From contig JANQRZ010000023.1 of the NCBI GenBank assembly GCA_028284265.1, positions 1 through 64,000 on the forward strand: DNA of 64,000 nt, read 5' to 3'. Shown here piece after piece: positions 57,480-64,000 of this stretch (position 1 is the first letter of the stretch; each line of letters starts with the position of its first letter). Source of the stretch: Rhodothermales bacterium. Its GTDB lineage: Bacteria; Bacteroidota; Rhodothermia; Rhodothermales; JANQRZ01. The notes under the pieces are model-generated. The model did no database searches. It saw only the letters and a program-made list of their open reading frames with translations, and was not told the DNA's origin. The position numbers and the translations under genes are program-made.

Positions 57480-58196
57480 TTAGAACTTGCCGAGGTCGCG
57501 GGTGACGGCACCGAGGGCTTGGTCAGTTGTCTGGAGCATCTTCTGCTGCGACTCGAAGAGGCGGAAGTGGGTGATCATGTCCGTCATCTCGGACATCGGG
57601 TTGACGTTGCTCATCTCGACGACGCCGGAGCGGATATCGGGCGCGTCGAGTGGCTCCGGTTCAGCATCGGTGCCGAAGGTGGCTCCGTCGAGGCGTTCGA
57701 ACGCGGTGTCCTCGGCGAACTGCACCGTGCGGAGCGTACCGACCTCCTGCTCGCCGACGGTGATGGTGCCGTCGGCGGTGATGGCAATGGGACCGCCGTC
57801 GGTCGGAAGCTGGAGCGGGCCGTCCGTGCCCTGCATCGTGAAGCCGTCCGGTGTCACGAGCGTCCCGTCAGACGTTGGCGTGAGCCGCCCGGCGCGGGTA
57901 TAGCGCGTCGCCCCGGCCTCGTCGGTGACGACGAAGAATCCTTCGCCGCCGAGCGCCACATCGAGCGGGTTGCCGGTCGTCTCGAAGGCTCCGCGCTGCG
58001 GGTCGCTCCACTGCGTGGCGGTGCGCTGGCTGACGGGGTTGCCTTCCTCGTCGATGCGTCGACTCAGCACGTCGGTGAACGTCCGATCGCGGCGGAAGCC
58101 GACGGTGTTCGCGTTCGCGAGGTTGTTCGCGGTACGTTCCTGCTGCCGGTTCATCTCCGACATGGAGGCGGCGGCGTTGCGGAGGCGGAGAAGCAT
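57480..58196 (-). CDS. flgF: FlgF, proximal rod protein
   Basis: A 238-residue rod protein with an axial N-terminus (LRNAAASMSEMNRQQERTANNLANANTVGFRRD, in parts) and C-terminus (VEMSNVNPMSEMTDMITHFRLFESQQKMLQTTD, in parts). Its place before flgG and its length make FlgF the best name, although FlgF and FlgG are close relatives. It is the first gene of a 9-kb block that runs to the HDOD pair. A sigma-54-like site lies 32 bases upstream. Confidence 0.9.
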   Translation of the reverse strand: MLLRLRNAAASMSEMNRQQERTANNLANANTVGFRRDRTFTDVLSRRIDEEGNPVSQRTATQWSDPQRGAFETTGNPLDVALGGEGFFVVTDEAGATRYTRAGRLTPTSDGTLVTPDGFTMQGTDGPLQLPTDGGPIAITADGTITVGEQEVGTLRTVQFAEDTAFERLDGATFGTDAEPEPLDAPDIRSGVVEMSNVNPMSEMTDMITHFRLFESQQKMLQTTDQALGAVTRDLGKF

Positions 58197-58227
58197 GAGC
58201 AGTCGGGGTTGGCTGTGAACCGTCTTT

Positions 58228-58243
58228 CAAAGCCAGGGCCAAG
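58228..58243 (-). promoter_or_regulatory. Candidate sigma-54 promoter of the flgF block
   Basis: The minus strand reads TTGGCCCTGGCTTTGA. Against TGGCACG-N4-TTGC it keeps five of seven and three of four bases, with GG and GA separated by 10. It lies 32 bases before the flgF ATG. Match quality equals that of the flgB candidate. Confidence 0.4.
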
Positions 58244-58428
58244 CCTCCGGAACCGATCTGTGCCGAAATGAAGCGGAATAGGCCCTGCCGAGGGGCACAT
58301 TTTTCCTACCCTCCAGCGGTATGAATTGCCGAGGGCACCTTGCGCAAACCGCCCTATTTCGTGTGCCAATCGCCATTGTGAATTGCGGCGCGCGGCATGC
58401 GAACCGAGGCACTTTGGCGTTGCTCCTG

Positions 58429-58460
58429 TTGACTTGACTGCGTTCGGACCCCTACCTTTG
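58429..58460 (+). promoter_or_regulatory. Bacteroidota-type promoter, TTG-N21-TACCTTTG
   Basis: A -33 TTG (58429-58431) and an exact TAnnTTTG (58453-58460) are 21 bases apart. The TTG start codon of the T9SS gene lies 49 bases downstream, which supports that start. The LexA-like promoter at 10116 has the same 21-base spacing. Confidence 0.65.
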
Positions 58461-58508
58461 GGGCCGCTTCGCCGCGCCGAAGCCCTGTTTCGACCACCAC
58501 TGGCTCTT

Positions 58509-60173
58509 TTGGACGCGATACGCTCCATTGTTACGCGCTGCCTGTTACTCCTTGCTCTGCTCCCGGCTTCGGCTGCTTGGGCACAGCTAGAGACTGACGG
58601 GATGGTCCACGCCCTCGATGCAGGGCAGGAGGTTAATGCGTTCTTCCGCTGGATGGGGTCTGATCCGATTGAGGGTCTCCACCTAGACCTTCCGCCGGAT
58701 TGGACGGTGGAGCGTGTGCAGGCCGTGTATGCCCGGTCGTCGGTTCCTATAGAGGCCGAGGTTCAAGCTGCCAGTTCAGAGCGCGCTCGGGCGATGATGG
58801 ACGAGCCGTTGCGCGGTGTGCAGACATTTGTCGTCAGCCTAACTGTAGGGAGTCGTCTCGGCTATCAGGAGGTTCGTGTTACGCCGATTGTACCGGGTCA
58901 GACGGAGCGGGCGATGCCTACGTCGTGGCAAGCCTATGTGCGCGAGGCGCTTCCGGCAGGCCGTAACCGGGCCTTCCACCTCGATGCCGAGACATCGCCC
59001 GTTGCTCTCCGTCACCGGATCCTGCCTCCCCTTGATCCGCGCGAACCCTATACTCTCGAGTTCTGGATTCGCACGCTCGGGTTGAATGAGGTCGTGCTCT
59101 CGACGTGGGACGGCGATGAGGAGCGGCCCTACCCGCTAGAACTGATGGTCGATGGGCATGGGCGGATCGTGGTCTACCGAGGTCGTCCGGGTCGCCACGA
59201 GACGATGAAGTCCGAGGTGCCAGTAGCCGATGGAGCTTGGCACCATGTTGCGATTGTCAACGACCCGCAGGCCGAACGAGCAGGGCTTTTTGTCGATGGC
59301 GTGAGGGCGGACTCGCTGCGGAGTAGCGATCCATCGGGGATGCTGAACACAATGTCGCTCGCGCTCGGCGGTCGGCCTGAGCGACCGGGTGTGGCCTCGG
59401 CTCGGCGCTTTACGGGCTATCTCGACGAGTTCCGCCTATGGAGTCTCGCGCGTCCAGTCGTGGCCATTCGCCGCACGATGCGTGTCCCGCTTGACGAAGC
59501 ACCGGCTGAAGTCTTCCGCCTTGGCTTCGATACCCCGTTTGTGCCGGAGGTGCTCGTTCAGGTTCCTGATGCCGTCGTCCGTGTACCATCCAATCTCTCG
59601 TTTGCCTTCCCTGTAGAGGCCCTCGAAGCGTCGGTGCAGCAGGGCATCGTCACGCTTACGTGGGAGACCAAGAACCGCCGGGCCAGCGAGTTTCAGGTGG
59701 AGCGCTCATCGGACGGGCAGCGGTTCGAGACGGTCGGGACGGTGGATGCCTCCGAGCAGGTGGGAGAGACGGTAGACGGCGGTGTTCGCTTCGCCTACAC
59801 CGACTTGCCGCCCGAAGACCGGGTGCTCTACTACCGCGTCCGGCAGATCACGCCTGACGAGCCGGAGCGCGTCTCCGGCGCGTTCAAGCTCGGCCTCGGA
59901 GCCGATGGCGCGAACGCGCTGATCGTCGGCAACTCGCCCAACCCGTTCCGGGGTAGCACGACGATCACCTACGAACTGGCGCAGTCGGCTCCCGTCCGGC
60001 TCTCGGTGTGGGATGTAGCAGGCACGCGCGTTGCTACCCTCGTGGACGAGACACTGCCGCCGGGGCGGCATGAGTACCGCTTCACGGCGGATGGCCTGCC
60101 GAGCGGGGTCTACTTCGTCCGGTTGGAGACGCCAGGTGGGAGCGCAGCGCACAAGCTGACGCTGACACGGTAG
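58509..60173 (+). CDS. LamG-domain secreted protein with T9SS sorting domain
   Basis: About 554 residues from a TTG at 58509, which directly precedes a signal peptide (CLLLLALLPASAAWA). A domain of unknown fold (about 25-140) is followed by a LamG/concanavalin-like domain (about 150-340: YTLEFWIRTLG, DGAWHHVAIV, FTGYLDEFRLW), a FnIII-like region (about 380-465), and the T9SS type A sorting domain at the C-terminus (NSPNPFRGSTTITYEL, SGVYFVRLETPGG). The last Lys/Arg-rich strand is complete. It should be exported by T9SS and attached to or released from the surface. Ligand unknown. Confidence 0.85.
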   Translation: MDAIRSIVTRCLLLLALLPASAAWAQLETDGMVHALDAGQEVNAFFRWMGSDPIEGLHLDLPPDWTVERVQAVYARSSVPIEAEVQAASSERARAMMDEPLRGVQTFVVSLTVGSRLGYQEVRVTPIVPGQTERAMPTSWQAYVREALPAGRNRAFHLDAETSPVALRHRILPPLDPREPYTLEFWIRTLGLNEVVLSTWDGDEERPYPLELMVDGHGRIVVYRGRPGRHETMKSEVPVADGAWHHVAIVNDPQAERAGLFVDGVRADSLRSSDPSGMLNTMSLALGGRPERPGVASARRFTGYLDEFRLWSLARPVVAIRRTMRVPLDEAPAEVFRLGFDTPFVPEVLVQVPDAVVRVPSNLSFAFPVEALEASVQQGIVTLTWETKNRRASEFQVERSSDGQRFETVGTVDASEQVGETVDGGVRFAYTDLPPEDRVLYYRVRQITPDEPERVSGAFKLGLGADGANALIVGNSPNPFRGSTTITYELAQSAPVRLSVWDVAGTRVATLVDETLPPGRHEYRFTADGLPSGVYFVRLETPGGSAAHKLTLTR

Positions 60174-60232
60174 GGGACCGAGCGAGGACGCTATATTGAG
60201 TGGAGCCCTTTCCCTCCATTCCGTCTAGCTCC

Positions 60233-60919
60233 ATGGTCCTCACGTATTACGGTCACGCCGCGCTCCAAATCGAGATGAACGGCACGACGCTCCTTTTCGA
60301 CCCGTTCATCACCGGCAACGGGCACACCGAAGGTATCGTCACAGCCGACGATCTCTCGCCCGACGTCATCCTGCTCACCCACGCCCACGGCGATCACTGG
60401 GGCGATACGCCGAGCATTCTCAAGCGCACGAACGCCCTCCTTGTTGCCAACTACGAGATCGTGATGTACGCCAACCGTGAGCACGGGCACGAGAACATCC
60501 AGCCGATGAACACAGGCGGCGCGTTCGATTTTGGCTGGGGCCATGTGACCCAGACCTATGCGCGGCACTCGTCGTCCTTCCCGGATGGTACCTACGGCGG
60601 CAACCCGAACGGCTACATTCTCCAGGTCGAAGGCAAGACGGTCTACATCACCGGCGATACGTGTCGCTTCAGCGGGATGGCCCGCATCGGCGAGGCCTAC
60701 GACATCGATCTCTGCGTGCTGCCCGTCGGCGATGTGGTGACGATGGGGCCAGACGAGGCCGTGCGTTGCGTCGAGGTGCTGAAGCCGAAGCTGTCGCTGC
60801 CCATCCACTACGGCACGTTTCCTTTCCTGACCGGCACACCAGACGCATTCTCCGAGAAAGCGAGCGGGGCGGGATTTGAGTCGCGCTCGCTGAAGCCGGG
60901 GGAAACGCTTACCTTATAG
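60233..60919 (+). CDS. UPF0173 metal-dependent hydrolase
   Basis: A 228-residue metallo-beta-lactamase fold protein of the UPF0173 family. It starts with LTYYGHAALQIEMNG, has the metal motif LTHAHGDHWGD (about residues 50-60), ITGDT (about 141) and the C-terminal PIHYGTFP (about 190-197). It lies in the cytoplasm; the substrate is unknown. The ATG at 60233 gives the conserved start; the frame is open 33 bases upstream. Confidence 0.92.
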   Translation: MVLTYYGHAALQIEMNGTTLLFDPFITGNGHTEGIVTADDLSPDVILLTHAHGDHWGDTPSILKRTNALLVANYEIVMYANREHGHENIQPMNTGGAFDFGWGHVTQTYARHSSSFPDGTYGGNPNGYILQVEGKTVYITGDTCRFSGMARIGEAYDIDLCVLPVGDVVTMGPDEAVRCVEVLKPKLSLPIHYGTFPFLTGTPDAFSEKASGAGFESRSLKPGETLTL

Positions 60920-60945
60920 GTGCGTAGACACGGGCGTAACGCCTT

Positions 60946-61917
60946 ATGGCACATCGTATTCCGATCCGCACCCTCAGTCGCTGGGCTTCGGCTCTGGCCT
61001 TCAGCGTGCTCCTCCTGCCGGGGCTGGCCCTCGCGCAGCGGCCCTTCGATGTGCTCGACCCGTTTTACCAAGAGGAGTCGGCGCGGCGGGCATTCTACGA
61101 TGGGTTTGCACTCTCTGGCGAGATCGGGTATCGGTCCTCCGGCCCCTTCCGGCAATCGCCTGACGCGGACCAGCGCGGCCCGCTCGCGCTCTCGTTCCAA
61201 CTCGACTATGCCCTCGCCTCGCAGATCGACTTGAGCGCCGTCTTCGACGTGAGCGGGGGGTTGGTCAGCCAACTCGGCGGTGGCCCGGTCCGGCTGAGTT
61301 GGATCGTGGTCAAACCCTATTGGCATAACGAGCACACGGACTATGCCGTGCGTATCGCGGTAGACCCGGTCAGCGAGGGCGGCCTCGGCTTTCGGCAGAC
61401 CGACATTGCCTTCGTTTCCACTTCGGATCTCTCGCCGCTGATCTCGTCAGACTTTGCGATTGGATTGAGGAGAGCACATGTTGGCTACGAGCGGTTGCAG
61501 GTCGGCGATCCACTCGACATCGGCTTGGAGGTGGGCGACCCCGAGTTGGTGCGGACGCGCGCCATCGGCAACGAGATCCACCTGATGTGGGGTCACAACC
61601 TCCACTTCGACCCTGCCGGAAGTAATTTTTTTCTGACACTCCTCGCCGAAGCAATGGACTACGACCTCGTCGAGTCTCGCCCGTTCGAGGACACGGAGCC
61701 GGAAACGGCGGATGATGCGGACAACGAGGACCGGGGACGCTATCGGGGCGGCGTCGGTTGGGTGCGGGCCGGGTTGGAGCTCAACCGGCCGGGCTATCAG
61801 TTCTCGCCGTTCGTCGGCGTCCCGATGGCGACGTGGATGGATATTGAGGGCGAGACGAACACATGGGGGCCGCGCTTCCAGAACCTCCGCTTCGGCCTAC
61901 GCCTGACGCTGCGGTGA
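60946..61917 (+). CDS. Outer membrane beta-barrel-like protein
   Basis: A 323-residue protein with a signal peptide (about 1-30, ending ALAQ) and alternating aromatic/hydrophobic segments ending in NLRFGLRLTLR, an outer-membrane C-terminal strand pattern. I recognise no family; it looks like the modest-size beta-barrels common in Bacteroidota. Its TGA stop overlaps the GTG start of the phosphoesterase gene (GTGA), so the two are coupled although the functions seem unrelated. Confidence 0.7.
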   Translation: MAHRIPIRTLSRWASALAFSVLLLPGLALAQRPFDVLDPFYQEESARRAFYDGFALSGEIGYRSSGPFRQSPDADQRGPLALSFQLDYALASQIDLSAVFDVSGGLVSQLGGGPVRLSWIVVKPYWHNEHTDYAVRIAVDPVSEGGLGFRQTDIAFVSTSDLSPLISSDFAIGLRRAHVGYERLQVGDPLDIGLEVGDPELVRTRAIGNEIHLMWGHNLHFDPAGSNFFLTLLAEAMDYDLVESRPFEDTEPETADDADNEDRGRYRGGVGWVRAGLELNRPGYQFSPFVGVPMATWMDIEGETNTWGPRFQNLRFGLRLTLR

Positions 61918-62408
61918 CGCTCGGTATTGTGTCGGACACCCACGGCTGGCTGCACCCGGCACTGCCCGAGATGCTGGCGGGCGTCGATCTGATTCTCCAC
62001 GCAGGCGATGTGGGTACGCCCGATATCCTCGACGCGCTCGAAGAAGTCGCGCCTGTTCGGGCAGTCTACGGCAATGTCGATGGACAGCCGATTCGGCATC
62101 GCGCCCCCGAGCACCAGCGCCTCCGGGTCGAAGGGTTGCGTATCTGGATGACACACATCGGCGGGCGGCCGGGGCGCTGGGCCAAAGGCATCGGGCCGAC
62201 GCTGCGTGAGGAACGCCCCGACATCTTCATCTGCGGGCACAGCCATATCCTCCGCATCGAGCGCGTCGCTAACCTTGGCAGGATGCTTTATCTCAACCCC
62301 GGCGCGGCGGGACGACAGGGTTTCCACACCGTCAAGACCTGTGTTCGGCTTCAGGTGAAGAGTGGCATAGCACGGCAGGCCGAGGTCGTTCATCTGGATG
62401 AGGACTAG
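61914..62408 (+). CDS. YfcE/MJ0936-type metallophosphoesterase
   Basis: The 164-residue protein has all motifs of the family: GIVSDTHG (about 4-11), HAGDVG (about 31-36), YGNVDG (about 54-59), THIGG and GHSH (about 102-105), and ends NPGA-containing. It hydrolyses phosphodiesters with two metals. The GTG at 61914 overlaps the stop of the upstream gene. The length is normal for this group; the natural substrate is not known. Confidence 0.9.
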   Translation: MTLGIVSDTHGWLHPALPEMLAGVDLILHAGDVGTPDILDALEEVAPVRAVYGNVDGQPIRHRAPEHQRLRVEGLRIWMTHIGGRPGRWAKGIGPTLREERPDIFICGHSHILRIERVANLGRMLYLNPGAAGRQGFHTVKTCVRLQVKSGIARQAEVVHLDED

Positions 62409-62444
62409 GGCGTAGTTTCTCGGCTCCCATCCACGCTTGTGCCC

Positions 62445-64000
62445 ATGTCCGAAGCCCGGACGCAAAAATTCGACCTCCGCGCGCTCCTTGAAACGAGCCG
62501 CCTCCTCAGCTCATCGCTGGAGATCGACTTCGTACTCGGCAACTTGCTGCTGACGGCGATGAGCAAGCTCTTCGTCACGCGCGGCGTCGTGCTGCTCGAC
62601 GATCCGCTTGCCGGGGCCTACCGAGTCGAGGCGGTCAAGGGCTTGCCTGCGCTCAAGCCAGACACGTTCCTGCAACTCGGTGCCGCACCGGAGGCGGTCG
62701 TGCAAGGCGATGATGTGCCTGCCTTGTTGCGCGAGCATGGGGTCATCCTCCTGCTGCCTGTCACGTATCACGACCGCGCCATCGGGATCGTCGGTCTCGG
62801 ATCGAAGGCGACAGGAGGCGATTTCACCGAGGATGAGATCGCGTTTGTGGACTCGCTCGTTCACATGTCGGCCACGGCGATCCACAATGCCCGCATGGTC
62901 GAAGAGCTGCAAGAGGCCAACCAAGACCTCGGCCAGAAAGTCCAGCAGCTCGACACGCTGTTCGATCTCTCGCAGGCGTTCAGCCGGACGCTCGATGTGG
63001 AGCGCTCGGTTCGGCTCTTTTCGCTGGCCTTGATGGGCCAACTACTCGTAGGTCGCTACGTTTTCTTGCTCCGAAATGATGAGGGACACTTCGAACCCGC
63101 AGCGAGTCGCAACGCTGTTGAACTCAACGATGAAATGCTGGCTCGGCTCGGCGATCTCAAACGGCTTCTGCTGCTTGACGATGCCGGGTCGGAATGGAGT
63201 GAACTAGACGGGTTTGCACTCGCGCTACCGCTACGGATGCAGGACGAGACACGCGGTGTCCTGCTCCTCGGCCCCCGCCCGACCGGCGTGCCATATGAGG
63301 CCGACGATGTCGAGTTTCTGACCTCGCTTGGGTCGCTTGCCCTCACGTCGATTGAAAACGCACGCGGCGTCGCCGCGCGGATCGAGAAGGAGCGGTTGGA
63401 AGAGGAGATGCGACTGGCCCGCGATATTCAGGAGCGCCTCTTGCCGCAGGAGTTGCCCGTCTTCGAGAGTATGGACCTCGCTGGTCTCGCCCTCCCGAGT
63501 CGCTTCGTCGCCGGGGACTATTTCGACCTGATGCCGCTCGATGAGGACCGATTGCTCGTTGCCATCGCCGACGTGTCCGGTAAGGGGATGCCGGCGTCGC
63601 TGCTGATGGCGAACCTTCAGGCATGTCTCCACGTCCTGCGCGGTAGCCTTACAGCCGATACGGTCGATCTCGCTGCTGCCACAGGCCGCGTCAACAACGT
63701 CATCCACCGCAACACTGGGCTGACCACCTTCATCACCTTCTTCTGGGGTGTTTTCGACCGGCGCGACGGGCAGTTCTGCTACGTCAATGCGGGGCACAAC
63801 CCGCCTTTCCTCGTCCGGGCTGATGGATCAGTGGAGCGGCTCGAAGAGGGCGGCGTGCTCCTCGGCGCATTCCCGGATATGCCCTACGGTGACGGAATCG
63901 TCACACTTGATGCAGGCGACACGCTCGTCCTGTTCACCGACGGCGTCACCGAAGCGTGGAGCGCGACCGACCACGACGACGAGTACGGCGAGGATCGGCT
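62445..64000 (+). CDS. GAF-domain PP2C (SpoIIE/RsbU-type) phosphatase, 3' end outside window
   Basis: 518 codons are visible. Two GAF-like domains (about residues 12-150 and 165-305) are joined by a coiled coil; a helix (EKERLEEEMRLARDIQERLLP) leads into a PP2C domain of SpoIIE type with GDYFDLMPL, IADVSGKGMPASLLMANL and NAGHNPPFLV, and FTDGVTEAW near the edge. The metal-binding Asp residues are present. Such proteins dephosphorylate anti-anti-sigma factors or similar partners. The partner genes are not seen. The GAF inputs could bind small ligands. Confidence 0.9.
   Translation, partial: MSEARTQKFDLRALLETSRLLSSSLEIDFVLGNLLLTAMSKLFVTRGVVLLDDPLAGAYRVEAVKGLPALKPDTFLQLGAAPEAVVQGDDVPALLREHGVILLLPVTYHDRAIGIVGLGSKATGGDFTEDEIAFVDSLVHMSATAIHNARMVEELQEANQDLGQKVQQLDTLFDLSQAFSRTLDVERSVRLFSLALMGQLLVGRYVFLLRNDEGHFEPAASRNAVELNDEMLARLGDLKRLLLLDDAGSEWSELDGFALALPLRMQDETRGVLLLGPRPTGVPYEADDVEFLTSLGSLALTSIENARGVAARIEKERLEEEMRLARDIQERLLPQELPVFESMDLAGLALPSRFVAGDYFDLMPLDEDRLLVAIADVSGKGMPASLLMANLQACLHVLRGSLTADTVDLAAATGRVNNVIHRNTGLTTFITFFWGVFDRRDGQFCYVNAGHNPPFLVRADGSVERLEEGGVLLGAFPDMPYGDGIVTLDAGDTLVLFTDGVTEAWSATDHDDEYGEDR

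Larger units (their letters stand above)
58197..58508. other. 312-base divergent intergenic region
   Basis: The region separates flgF (minus) from the LamG T9SS gene (plus). It holds the sigma-54-like site for flgF and the Bacteroidota-type promoter for the T9SS gene. I see no further gene, RNA or clear repeat in it. Confidence 0.7.

Noticed and set aside
1-64000. tRNA, rRNA, CRISPR arrays, IS elements, integrase or attachment sites
   Set aside because: I looked for cloverleaf-type hairpins, regular spacer-repeat arrays, transposase motifs and terminal repeats and found none that I could support.

Overview
The window comes from a high-GC, rod-free-to-guess but clearly Gram-negative bacterium that I place in the Bacteroidota sensu lato, most likely the Rhodothermales/Rhodothermota branch. 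The reasons are: two secreted proteins that end in a type IX secretion (T9SS) sorting domain (1-1112 truncated, 58509-60173); promoter -7 elements of the Bacteroidota form TAnnTTTG (13062, 58453); and an almost complete lack of Shine-Dalgarno sequences in front of the genes. P- and L-ring genes show an outer membrane. The genus assignment is inference.

Left flank (1-15.9 kb). A truncated T9SS protein; a compact minus-strand operon AtuA-like protein > heterodimeric ABC exporter (two half-transporters) > GNAT acetyltransferase; acetate kinase; a one-TM small protein; a ComEA-like helix-hairpin-helix protein; recO; a LexA-like repressor that has lost its self-cleavage residues; an alpha/beta hydrolase; two envelope lipoproteins (DUF4398-like and OmpA-like); an OPT-family transporter with a membrane partner.

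Flagellar locus (15.9-58.2 kb). About 42 kb holds nearly every structural gene of a flagellum, all on the minus strand, in four blocks. (i) flgF-flgG-flgA-flgH-flgI-flgJ-flgN-flgK-flgL followed by two HDOD genes and a terminator. (ii) flagellin; then fliS-fliD-fliT-like; then flgM. (iii) flgB-flgC-hyp-fliE-fliF-fliG-fliH-fliI-fliJ-motE-like-fliK-flgD-TIGR02530-flgE, ending in a 15-bp terminator hairpin. (iv) a cheY-like gene, motA-motB-fliL-fliM-fliN-fliO-fliP-fliQ-fliR-flhB-flhA-flhF-flhG-hyp-fliA. A sensor kinase/sigma-54 activator pair (FlrB/FlrC type) is inserted on the plus strand at 42.3-44.7 kb. Regulation can be read from the sequence: four promoters share the sigma-28 pattern TTAR-N17-CGATAA (cheY-like, flgM, fliS, flagellin), and sigma-54-like sites lie before flgB and flgF, the two early blocks. 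This fits a hierarchy FlrBC/sigma-54 > FliA/FlgM. No MCP, cheA, cheW, cheR or cheB lies in the window.

Right flank (58.4-64 kb). A LamG-domain T9SS protein, a UPF0173 metal-dependent hydrolase, an outer-membrane protein overlapping a YfcE-type phosphoesterase, and the first 518 codons of a GAF/PP2C (SpoIIE/RsbU-type) phosphatase.

Most unusual: a flagellar locus in a T9SS-bearing lineage that mostly lacks flagella; a CheY-like protein whose phospho-acceptor Asp is Gly; a LexA-like protein without catalytic Ser/Lys; a FlgH with no cysteine; a tandem HDOD pair inside the late flagellar operon; and a 13-nt block found at identical spacing upstream of two sigma-28 promoters.
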